Assembly: GCF_026627925.1 (NCBI RefSeq)
Contig: NZ_JAPNLE010000009.1
Location: 558,001-622,000, forward strand
Direction of reading: 5' to 3'
Source: Cupriavidus sp. D39
GTDB lineage: Bacteria > Pseudomonadota > Gammaproteobacteria > Burkholderiales > Burkholderiaceae
DNA: 64,000 nt
Positions within the stretch are counted from its first letter, which is position 1. The number at the start of each line of letters is the position of its first letter. Below, in pieces: positions 56,629 to 64,000 of the stretch. The position numbers and the translations under genes are program-made. Below the pieces are notes generated by a model that was given only the letters and a program-made list of their open reading frames with translations, ran no database searches and was not told where the DNA came from.

Positions 56629-58206
56629 ATGGGACTCTGGAACCTCTACTTCGCAGCCAAGCTCTACCTGTACGCGACCGGACAGGTCGCACCGAAATGG
56701 CTGTTCAATATTCTGTTCGCGTCCGTGCTGCTGTTCCCGCTGCGTCGCCGCTGGCTGCGCCTGTTGCGGCAGTGCCTGGCCTTGCCTGCGGGTGCCGCCT
56801 TGCTGTACTGGGAATCAAACCTGCCGCCCTTCGCTCGCGTGGCCTCCCAGTTTTCAAATCTGCAGAGCTTCACGCTTGCCTACATGCTGGAGTTGTCCCA
56901 GCGAGTCATCAGCCATCAGATGATCGTCACGGCAATGGCGGCGCTAATCGCATACGCCATTGTCAACCGCTGGGTGCGCGTCTCGACGTTTGTTCTGCTT
57001 GCGCTGCTGGTGGTGCCGATGTGGCAGCAGGTTGACGGCATCGCTGCTGGCACGGCCGCTACGCGGATAGCGGGCGGTACGGCGGGCACGCCCGGCCCCG
57101 CCGGCGTGGACAGCGCGGCAGTTGCCGGCGACAAGGATGCCCAGCTGGCAGGATTCCGCGAGCAGGAATCGAAGCGGCAGGTGAGTTTCGGCAAGCTCGC
57201 GGCAGCCCCTGACGCCCAGTTCGACATCATCGTGCTGCATATCTGCTCGCTCGCCTGGGACGATCTCGATGTCGCGAAGGCACGCAATCATCCGCTGCTG
57301 TCGCGCTTCGACTTTCTGTTCAAGGACTTCAGTTCCGCGGCAAGCTATAGCGGGCCAGCAGCCATCCGGCTGCTGCGCGCGTCGTGCGGCCAGCAATCGC
57401 ACCAGGCGCTCTACAGTCAGGCGCCGGCACAGTGCCACCTCTTCGAGGATCTGGCCCTGGCCGGCTTTGATGTAAAGATGTTGATGAATCACGACGGACA
57501 CTTCGACAACTTCCTCGACGTCGTACAGAAGGAAATCGGCGTGCCGGATGTGAAGCCCGAGCCGACCGCGGGGCTGCCGGTGGCAATGCGTGCCTTCGAT
57601 AACTCGCCTATCCTCGACGACTATGCCGTGCTGGAGAACTGGTACAAGGGCCGTCTCGCGCAAAAAGGCGGCCCGATGGCCCTGTACTACAACACCGTGT
57701 CCCTGCACGACGGCAATCGCCTGCCTGGCCAGAAGCTGACCAGCCTCGAGTCCTATCCGCTTCGGGTCAACAAGTTGCTGGGCGATGTGGACAAGCTGAT
57801 CGAACTGATTGGCCGCTCGGGGCGAAAGGCGGTAGTCGTCTTCGTGCCCGAGCACGGGGCAGCGCTGCGCGGTGACGAAAACCAGATCGCCGGCATGCGC
57901 GAGATCCCGTCGCCGCGCATTGTGCATGTCCCGGTGGGCGTCAAGCTGGTAGGCCTGCCGGCGCCGGCGGCGGGCCAGCCGCTGACAATCGAGGCGCCGA
58001 GCAGTTTCCTTGCATTGGTGCAGTTGCTTTCGAATATTGTGGCCGACAGTCCGTTCCGGCCCAGTGCGCCCGCGCTGCCTCAGTATGCGAACGAACTGCC
58101 CCAGACGCAGATGATTGGCGAAGGGGACGACACTGTCATGCTCAGGCGCCGCAATGACTATGTTGTCCGCGGGGCGGACGGCATATGGCTAGAAGGTAAG
58201 CTATGA
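56629..58206 (+). CDS. bcsG: Cellulose phosphoethanolamine transferase BcsG
   Basis: 525 residues. Four or more hydrophobic helices occupy the first 165, followed by a periplasmic alkaline-phosphatase-like domain. The catalytic serine lies in DFSSAASYSGPAAIRLLRAS at about residue 240, just before the conserved Cys of CGQQSHQ. A later metal-binding segment is FVPEHGAALRGDENQI. In E. coli BcsG transfers phosphoethanolamine from phosphatidylethanolamine to cellulose. Its presence predicts phosphoethanolamine-modified cellulose here. It follows bcsA by 14 bases. Confidence 0.9.
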   Translation: MGLWNLYFAAKLYLYATGQVAPKWLFNILFASVLLFPLRRRWLRLLRQCLALPAGAALLYWESNLPPFARVASQFSNLQSFTLAYMLELSQRVISHQMIVTAMAALIAYAIVNRWVRVSTFVLLALLVVPMWQQVDGIAAGTAATRIAGGTAGTPGPAGVDSAAVAGDKDAQLAGFREQESKRQVSFGKLAAAPDAQFDIIVLHICSLAWDDLDVAKARNHPLLSRFDFLFKDFSSAASYSGPAAIRLLRASCGQQSHQALYSQAPAQCHLFEDLALAGFDVKMLMNHDGHFDNFLDVVQKEIGVPDVKPEPTAGLPVAMRAFDNSPILDDYAVLENWYKGRLAQKGGPMALYYNTVSLHDGNRLPGQKLTSLESYPLRVNKLLGDVDKLIELIGRSGRKAVVVFVPEHGAALRGDENQIAGMREIPSPRIVHVPVGVKLVGLPAPAAGQPLTIEAPSSFLALVQLLSNIVADSPFRPSAPALPQYANELPQTQMIGEGDDTVMLRRRNDYVVRGADGIWLEGKL

Positions 58207-58478
58207 AGTCTGCGCATTCGCCCCCGGCACGCGCCGTCAGCAGCGATATCGAGGCACTGGGCCAGAAGGTAGAGGGCTTCGCACCGGGGCGGTACTACGA
58301 CCAGCAGGCTGAGCAGGTCTTCCATGCCGCCGCTCGGCGCTGGCCGCGGCTGGCCCGCATGCTGGAGCGCAGCGACGCCGAGGTACGTCCCGCGCTGCCC
58401 GCACCGCTGCGTCCCTCGGGAGACGTCGTTACGCAAACACAGAATGACCCGGTTTATCTGGTTGAGCAGAATGGCTGA
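58203..58478 (+). CDS. BcsR/BcsP-like cellulose accessory protein
   Basis: 91 residues, starting inside the bcsG stop (ATGA overlap). The core SSDIEALGQKVEGFAPGRYY and AARRWPRLARMLE fits the short CBP_BcsR/BcsP pattern (D-I-x2-L ... Y ... RWPLL). The C-terminal half is Pro-rich and disordered (ALPAPLRPSGD). E. coli BcsR is required with BcsQ for synthase stability. Its location at the end of the bcs run rather than the start is unusual. Confidence 0.65.
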   Translation: MKSAHSPPARAVSSDIEALGQKVEGFAPGRYYDQQAEQVFHAAARRWPRLARMLERSDAEVRPALPAPLRPSGDVVTQTQNDPVYLVEQNG

Positions 58479-58517
58479 GGCGATTTCGTCTGCAAGGACT
58501 TCGAGCTAATAAACTCC

Positions 58518-60293
58518 ATGACATCGTTTACGTATGACGCAGTGCTCGCAGACGAGCCTGCCGACTGGTCATCATCGGTCCGCAGCCCACATCTCTTGCG
58601 CGATATGTCGGAGCGGGACGCCCTGGCCTTGCTTGAGGTCTCTGGGGCGCTCGCCCTGCTGGTCGATTCCCAGGGAAGTATCCTGAAAGCGACAGAGACA
58701 TCGGCACAATTGCTGGACTACCCGCGTGAGTACCTGCTCAGGTCCTCGATACTGGACATAGTTTCGTCCGAACACCGGGAACGACTTGCCGAACTGCTCC
58801 AGGGCTGCGAGCGGGACGGTTGCCACAAGTGGTACAGGGTGCGCTTCGCAGGTGGCATCAGTGGAAGCCGATGGCTGGATATCCGTCTGAGTCTCCACGC
58901 AAGCGAAGACGGAAGTCCGTGCCTGCTGATGTATGGCAGCGACGTGACGCGGTGGGTCGACAACGAACAGCGGCTCGTTGACGAGTCCTTTCGCGACCCC
59001 TGACCGGTGTCGGCAACAGGGCTCTGATGCGCAAGCGCATCGCCGAGTATTTTGCCGATGACGGCAAGGGAAAGGGGCGGTTTGCTATCGCCCTGATGGA
59101 CCTCGATGGATTCAAGAAGGTCAATGATTCCCTAGGCCACGAGTTCGGAGATGCGTTGCTCAAGCAGGTGAGCATGCGATTGAAAGACGCCGTGCGCCCG
59201 CAGGATACGGTGGCTCGGCTTGGCGGCGACGAGTTTGTACTGCTCCTGGATGGGATGACATCGGAGGCTGCCGCCATTGGTATGCTTGAAAGAATCACAC
59301 ACGCCTGCAGACAGCCCTTTCAGCTATCCGGTTGCCAGGTTCGTGTCACCACGAGCATCGGGCTTACCTTCTGGGATGATTCGCATCGGTCCACCTCTCA
59401 GCTCCTCAGGTGCGCCGACCTTGCCATGTACGACGCCAAGGCGCAGGGCAAAAATCGCTACTGCGTCTATTCGTCGGAGCTGGAGCATCGCCTGGACGAA
59501 CAGTTCCGCATTGAGCAGGGCATGTTCGAGGCGGTGCAGAACGGAGAATTCCTGCTGTGCTACCAGCCAATCGTGTGGCCCGGTTCGGGCAAGGTCTGCG
59601 CTGTCGAGGCACTGATGCGATGGGAACGCGAGAGCGAGATCGTTTCGCCGGATGTGTTTATCCCGATTGCCGAGAACAACGGCCTCATCAATCACCTGGG
59701 AGCGTGGGCGCTGCGCCTGCGTGCAGCTTGCGGGGTGGGATGCATTGGGCATCCATGTCGACTACATGTCGGTGAATGTCTCGCCCGTCCAGTTCCGGCA
59801 CCCCGGCTTCGCCGACAGCGTCAGACGGGCGATCGCGGAATCCGGCATCGGCGCAAACCGATTGTTTCTGGAGATTACGGAAGGGGCGTTGATGACCGAC
59901 CCCAAGGCCGCCGAAGACCTGCTGATCGAGCTTCGTGCATTGGGCGTGCGCTTCGCCGTCGACGACTTCGGCACCGGCTATTCCAGCCTGTCCTACCTTC
60001 GCCGCTTCCCGCTCTCGGTGCTAAAGATCGACAGGAGCTTTGTCGCCGACATGATGAACTCGCCGCACGCCAGAACCATCGTGTCCGCGGTGCTGTCACT
60101 AGCGCGTGAACTGGGCCTGGTGGCGATCGCGGAGGGCGTCGAATCGGATGCGCAGAGCCATCTGCTGGCCGAGCAGGGTTGCGATCTGGTCCAGGGCTGG
60201 CGCTACGCCAAGGCAATGAGCCCAACCCAGTTTGAGCATGCTATCCAGACCGGCCAGCTGCAACTCGACAGTGCGCAAGTACTCCTGGACTAG
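58518..60293 (+). pseudogene. PAS-GGDEF-EAL protein (c-di-GMP turnover), two frameshifts
   Basis: A PAS-like domain occupies about residues 40-155 (LALLVDSQGSILKATETSAQ). A CCCC run at 58997-59000 breaks the frame exactly at the GGDEF boundary; one base more gives SFRDPLTGVGNRALM. The GGDEF domain has an intact RLGGDEFVLL, and the EAL domain has AVEALMRWERE with VAIAEGVES. A second break near 59711-59720 needs two bases to read ALRACVQLAGWDALG. About 590 residues if restored. Both catalytic signatures are intact, so it could make or degrade c-di-GMP for BcsA next door. Confidence 0.85.
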
Positions 60294-60298
60294 ACGCC

Positions 60299-61735
60299 GT
60301 GACGCAAAAGAAACAGTTATTCGAAGAACTCTGGACCAGAATGGCCAGGCAGGGAGACTTCCCCACGCTGCAATTCTGCTTCGACAACGTCTTCAAGACG
60401 CTGAACAGCGACATCAGCGTCGGCGAGATGGCCGCTGGCGTGCTCTCGGACTTCAGCCTGTCGCAGAAGGTCATCCGCCTGGCCAATTCGGCCATGTACC
60501 ACTCGTTCGGCGGCGAGGTCACGACGGTATCTCGCGCCATCCTGATCCTGGGCGTCGATGCGATCAGCCACTTGACGCTCGGCGTCCAGTTACTGGACTA
60601 CTTCAGTGGCGCAGCACCCAAGCGCCCGCAAGCCGCGCGGGCACTGCAGCAAGCGCTTGTCGCCGGCGAGTTCACGCGTGCGCTAAGCAGTGTGCAGGGC
60701 ATCAACCAGGCGGAGGAAGCGGTGGTCTGCACCTTGATGCACGACATAAGCCGGTTGCTGCTGGTGTTCTACCTGCCTGACGAATGGGCGCGGATCGAGG
60801 CTCTGTGCGCCGCGGACGACATCGCGCAAAGCGAGGCCTGCGAGCGTATCCTCGGCGTGACCCTGGAGGAAATCGCGGAAGCGGCCGCGGTGAAATGGCG
60901 GCTGCCTGCCCTGATCGCGAGGTCGATGACGCGCAAGCACCTCGACACGGAAATGGTGTTGGACTCCCATGGAGACTGGCTGGGCGCGATCGCCGAGATT
61001 TCCTCCCGGGCCGCGGCACTGCTTTCCAGAGGGGAGCCCGAGGAGGTCATCCATGACTTGCTGCAAAGCCATGCGCAGGCCTTGGGGCTGCAATCATCCG
61101 TCGTCGATGCCGCGGTATGGCAAGCCCGGGAACTCAATGCTTCCATCGCCGGATCCGAGTCGCATGATGTTTCCGAAGCGCCCCTTCCCCATCCTTCCGG
61201 CAAACCGCACAACGTCCTCCAGCGACTTCAGGAAAGTCTCCTTGAAATCAAACGCACGGGCGGCAATCTTCCGGTTTCCGAACTGGCCCCACTGGTGCTC
61301 GAGTCAGCGATGAGGGCACTGAATTTCTCGCGTTGTTTTCTCATGCTGCTGAACCCGGCGGCCAAGCGTTTCGGAGCACGTGTCGCCTTTGGCGAGGGCA
61401 TGCGGGAAAAGCTGGAAGCCTTGTCGTTCGAGGAAGGGTTCGTTCCGGACATCTTTCATTTCGCCGCCATCGCGCACAAGCCGCTGCTGTTTGCGGACAC
61501 CTTCGACAAGGAAGTGGCGCACCGGGTGCCGCGCTGGTATCGCGAGCAACTGCCAGACGCGAAGTCCATCCTGCTCGCGCCCGTGGACGTGCACAATCGC
61601 TGCGTGGCCATCATCTGCGGCGACTGGGGGTCAACCACCTGCGCGGGCGGCATGTCGGAGAGTGAGTTGGAAGCCCTTGACCTTCTGGCCCGGGAGATTT
61701 CTTCAGCCTTCCTCAGGTCCTCCGAGCGCCGGTGA
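60299..61735 (+). CDS. HDOD-domain protein with C-terminal GAF-like domain
   Basis: 478 residues from a GTG five bases after the EAL gene. The HDOD domain covers about residues 20-210, with FSLSQKVIRLANSAMYHSFG and ILGVDAISHLTLGVQLLDYF, and an HD-like VVCTLMHDISRLLLVFYLP. A helical linker and a GAF-like sensor follow (FSRCFLMLLNPAAKRFGARV). HDOD proteins are signalling scaffolds, often in c-di-GMP or chemotaxis networks, mostly without phosphodiesterase activity. Likely co-transcribed with the GGDEF-EAL gene. Confidence 0.9.
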   Translation: MTQKKQLFEELWTRMARQGDFPTLQFCFDNVFKTLNSDISVGEMAAGVLSDFSLSQKVIRLANSAMYHSFGGEVTTVSRAILILGVDAISHLTLGVQLLDYFSGAAPKRPQAARALQQALVAGEFTRALSSVQGINQAEEAVVCTLMHDISRLLLVFYLPDEWARIEALCAADDIAQSEACERILGVTLEEIAEAAAVKWRLPALIARSMTRKHLDTEMVLDSHGDWLGAIAEISSRAAALLSRGEPEEVIHDLLQSHAQALGLQSSVVDAAVWQARELNASIAGSESHDVSEAPLPHPSGKPHNVLQRLQESLLEIKRTGGNLPVSELAPLVLESAMRALNFSRCFLMLLNPAAKRFGARVAFGEGMREKLEALSFEEGFVPDIFHFAAIAHKPLLFADTFDKEVAHRVPRWYREQLPDAKSILLAPVDVHNRCVAIICGDWGSTTCAGGMSESELEALDLLAREISSAFLRSSERR

Positions 61736-61867
61736 GCGGTAGTTGCCGCGTGTTGCCGCATATTGGCACCGGCATGGGCGGTCAAACGCCAGCACTACGG
61801 CAGATAAAGACCAGCACTTGCCATATGCGGCCTCATTGCTTGACGCATCGTCATAGGCCCCGGGGCT

Positions 61868-63601
61868 TCAGCGGTACCGCGCGTGGCCGTGGCAACTGGC
61901 GCGGCGACGCGCATCGGCCTGGTGACGGGGGTGCGCGTCGCTGCGTGGGAGCGCGTTCATGGCTTGTACCTCGCCGGACAGGGCCAGCGTCGTCGCGGCT
62001 GCCGCAGGGGCGTCCAGATGAAGCGCCAGCCAGCCGCGATAATCCGGCAGCGAGCGACCGGCCACATCGGTTTCCAACGTCTCGAGCAAAGCGGTGATGG
62101 AGTCCTGGTCGCCGCAGCGCAGTTCTCCCGCGAACAGATCGACCAACGGGCGCTGGAAGACCCGCTTGCATACCGCGTCCATATCATTCATCCGGCAGGC
62201 AAAGAAGAACGCGTACAAGCTGTCCGAACCCACAGTGCAGATATCGCCAACACGGCTCATGCGGCAGGCGCGCAGCGCATCCACATGCGCCACCTCAGGC
62301 AGCAATGGCAAGCGTAGCAGCACGTGCGGCAAACGAATGGTGCGACTGCGCGCAAGCGCAGTACGCACAAGCTCGACGAACTCTCCCGCCGGCACATAGC
62401 CGGTCGCGGCGCCGGAGACTACGGCGGACAGCGCGGTCTGGCAGTCGGCAGGGACCGGACGCGAGAATAGCTGACCCTGGATGCCTTCGAGGATTGCCTC
62501 GCCACGTGCGAACGTCGTGCGGCGCCCAATGACCAGGTTCGCGCCGAGGTTCAGGACCAGCAGTTCATAGTGCTGCCGCATGGCTTCCCCGTCTTCTCGT
62601 ACCACAATCTTCAAGGCCTCGCCGCAGCGGCGGCGCAACTGATGGATCTGTCGTGCCAGCCCTTCGAGTTGTTGGTGGCCGCCGTAATGGAATATCACCG
62701 TCGCGGCGACGGCATTCTGCGCGGTGGCGGCCACGGCTTCATTACTGTCGACCACCTCCCAGTGCTCGGGTATCCAGCGTTCACGTATCACCGCATCGCG
62801 GGCAACGATCACACGCTGCTCGTCGGGTGCCAGCAGACCGGCCTCCTCCGTGGCACCGGTGACCGCATCGCTTGCCACCATCAGGCGATGGTCGCGCGGC
62901 GAAAAGCGCAGCGCAAGCGTCTCGCTTGCTACGACGGCGTCGCGATCGCGCCAGAACGCGACTTCCCACGCGCGCTGACCGTGGCGCAGAGTGAGTCGCA
63001 CGACGCCAGCAAAGCGGCCGTGGAAAGCATGCAGATCGGGAGCAGCGCAATTGTCCTCTGTCGCCGGCGGCGCCAATATCAGCAGCACGCCGTGGTGTCG
63101 CCGCGCGCACCAGGCGGAAAGACGGGCGCCTTCCTGCCGCAGCGCATTGCCATCGTGCCACGAGAAGAAGGCTTCCGCGCCGTCGACGAGGATCTGGCTG
63201 CCGTGCGCGGCGCATCGATCGGACAGCGACTGGAGCGCTTCGAGCAGGACGTCGATGCCCGGCCGCCCAGGCAAGGTGCGCAGCGAGCAGAGATTGGCCT
63301 TGCGGTGCAGCGATCCCGGGGCGTCAATGTCCAGGCCATGCTGGCGCAGCCCCGCCGCGATGGCCGGTGCATCGTGCGTGGACAGGACGGTCGCGGGGCC
63401 GCGCAGCGCGGGGACCGCGGTCTGCCAGAGCAGCGCATCGCGCGCCGGCGATGGCTCGGCGTAGATCGCGTGCACGCAATCTGGGGCGAGCGCCGCGAGC
63501 GCCGGCGGCAGGCCGTCGATGGCCAGTGTCACGCGATGCCGCGAGCGCGCGAAGCGGGGGCGGCGTGTTTCTGGTGCGCGCATGCCTTCGGTATCGTTCA
63601 T
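61868..63601 (-). CDS. bcsE: Cellulose biosynthesis protein BcsE (c-di-GMP-binding GIL domain)
   Basis: 577 residues. The order is an N-terminal REC-like part, a degenerate NTPase-like domain, and a C-terminal GIL domain. The segment CRMSRVGDICTVGSDSLYAF contains an RxxD motif (RVGD) of the type that binds c-di-GMP in BcsE, followed by FFACRMNDMDAVCKRVF. In enterobacteria BcsE, with BcsF, boosts synthesis of modified cellulose. Here it lies on the strand opposite to bcsQAG and directly follows bcsC. The last 30 residues are low-complexity and His/Arg-rich. Confidence 0.8.
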   Translation of the reverse strand: MNDTEGMRAPETRRPRFARSRHRVTLAIDGLPPALAALAPDCVHAIYAEPSPARDALLWQTAVPALRGPATVLSTHDAPAIAAGLRQHGLDIDAPGSLHRKANLCSLRTLPGRPGIDVLLEALQSLSDRCAAHGSQILVDGAEAFFSWHDGNALRQEGARLSAWCARRHHGVLLILAPPATEDNCAAPDLHAFHGRFAGVVRLTLRHGQRAWEVAFWRDRDAVVASETLALRFSPRDHRLMVASDAVTGATEEAGLLAPDEQRVIVARDAVIRERWIPEHWEVVDSNEAVAATAQNAVAATVIFHYGGHQQLEGLARQIHQLRRRCGEALKIVVREDGEAMRQHYELLVLNLGANLVIGRRTTFARGEAILEGIQGQLFSRPVPADCQTALSAVVSGAATGYVPAGEFVELVRTALARSRTIRLPHVLLRLPLLPEVAHVDALRACRMSRVGDICTVGSDSLYAFFFACRMNDMDAVCKRVFQRPLVDLFAGELRCGDQDSITALLETLETDVAGRSLPDYRGWLALHLDAPAAAATTLALSGEVQAMNALPRSDAHPRHQADARRRASCHGHARYR

Positions 63602-63609
63602 TGCAGCCC

Positions 63610-64000
63610 TCAGTAGGCGGAGTAAGGCCGCACCGGGGTGGGCGGAAAAGCCCGGCCTTCCTGTCTGCTGAAGTAATAGCGCAGATACGCCATCGCGCGG
63701 TTCGGCGCATAGTTGCGCGAACGGTCGATCTGGAAACGCAGGCCAGCCACCAGGTATGGCGAAAAGTCGTACTCGACCGCGCCACCAAAAGCGTAGCTGA
63801 GGCCCCCGCCCGATCCGCCCGCATACACGGGAGGCGCGAGCTGATTGCTTGCCAGACGGGCTACGGCCGATGCCTGGAGGTCCGGCCGGGTCGGGTAGTA
63901 CGGCATATCCTTCTCGTAGGTATTCGACCAGCCGAGCAATCCCTGCAACTGCCATGACCACGGCCCGCGCCGTCCGGCCCAGTCGAGCGGGACGCCAAGC
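63610..64000 (-). CDS. bcsC: Cellulose synthase outer-membrane subunit BcsC, C-terminal end (5' part outside window)
   Basis: About 130 codons, open to the right edge. The translation includes PLDWAGRRGPWSWQLQGLLG, YPTRPDLQ, LAPPVYAGGSGGGLSYAFGG and LRFQIDRSRNYAPNRAMAYL then RYYF. That is the conserved end of the BcsC beta-barrel, which forms the outer-membrane pore for cellulose behind a TPR periplasmic domain. The gene ends 8 bases before bcsE. The upstream parts, probably with bcsZ and bcsB, should lie to the right. Confidence 0.85.
   Translation of the reverse strand, partial: LGVPLDWAGRRGPWSWQLQGLLGWSNTYEKDMPYYPTRPDLQASAVARLASNQLAPPVYAGGSGGGLSYAFGGAVEYDFSPYLVAGLRFQIDRSRNYAPNRAMAYLRYYFSRQEGRAFPPTPVRPYSAY

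Noticed and set aside
55400..56692. 430-codon minus-strand open frame opposite bcsA
   Set aside because: It is a high-GC antisense shadow with His/Arg/Gln-rich composition and no family resemblance, while bcsA on the other strand is well conserved throughout.
1..64000. CRISPR arrays, tRNA, rRNA and replication origin
   Set aside because: No regularly spaced repeats, no cloverleaf or rRNA-like stretch and no DnaA-box cluster were seen on reading through both strands.

Overview
The window looks like chromosome of a high-GC, Gram-negative betaproteobacterium of the Burkholderiaceae, most like Cupriavidus/Ralstonia. The reasons are two Bug-type tricarboxylate receptors, two Burkholderia-type general porins, an actP/yjcH acetate module beside a symporter-type histidine kinase, an anthranilate dioxygenase operon of the andAcAdAbAa type, and a Bcs cellulose locus. 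This is inferred from gene families; no rRNA or species marker is present.

Layout. 1-6.0 kb: partial sensor kinase, acetate symporter actP with yjcH, a decayed MFS gene, and a porin with a clear terminator. 6.0-9.4 kb: accessory stretch with IS-like debris, one small secreted protein and a frameshifted porin. 9.4-19.2 kb: catabolic island with a cupin, a Bug receptor, an AraC-type regulator, catechol 1,2-dioxygenase (catA), a four-gene anthranilate 1,2-dioxygenase, a second cupin and an MFS transporter. 19.6-26.5 kb: second oxidative island with an MFS transporter, a GMC oxidoreductase, an aldehyde dehydrogenase, a LysR regulator, a flavin reductase and two tandem CDGSH iron-sulfur proteins. 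26.5-35.7 kb: mosaic of small detoxification-type genes (MocR regulator, DJ-1, MAPEG, alpha/beta hydrolase, epoxide hydrolase, fatty-acid hydroxylase, cupin) mixed with remnants (tautomerase, group II intron end, toxin and transposase fragments). 35.7-43.3 kb: an AmmeMemoRadiSam radical SAM enzyme, YbhB and SRPBCC proteins, then a D-amino-acid cluster (Bug receptor, D-threonine-aldolase-like enzyme, N-acyl-D-amino-acid deacylase, LysR). 44.1-52.6 kb: SCO-like protein plus multicopper oxidase, an inverted-repeat element, a Tn3-type remnant, a class II amidotransferase, and a SWIM/SNF2 helicase pair. 53.1-64 kb: cellulose locus (bcsF-like, bcsQ, bcsA, bcsG, bcsR/P-like, a GGDEF-EAL protein and an HDOD protein on the plus strand; bcsE and the end of bcsC on the minus strand).

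How the genes work together. AndAcAdAbAa would convert anthranilate to catechol, which CatA would open to cis,cis-muconate. The GMC and aldehyde dehydrogenase pair would carry an alcohol through aldehyde to acid, substrate unknown. BcsA makes cellulose under c-di-GMP/PilZ control, BcsG adds phosphoethanolamine, and the adjacent GGDEF-EAL and BcsE proteins would connect the machine to c-di-GMP.

Main caution. About a dozen otherwise well-conserved genes are broken by one- or two-base indels, mostly one base too few in short C or G runs. Several of the entries labelled pseudogene are therefore probably intact genes in the cell, with the break caused by sequencing or assembly error. Genuine decay is clearer for the MFS fragment at 4.2 kb, the tautomerase, GlxA, RelE and transposase remnants.
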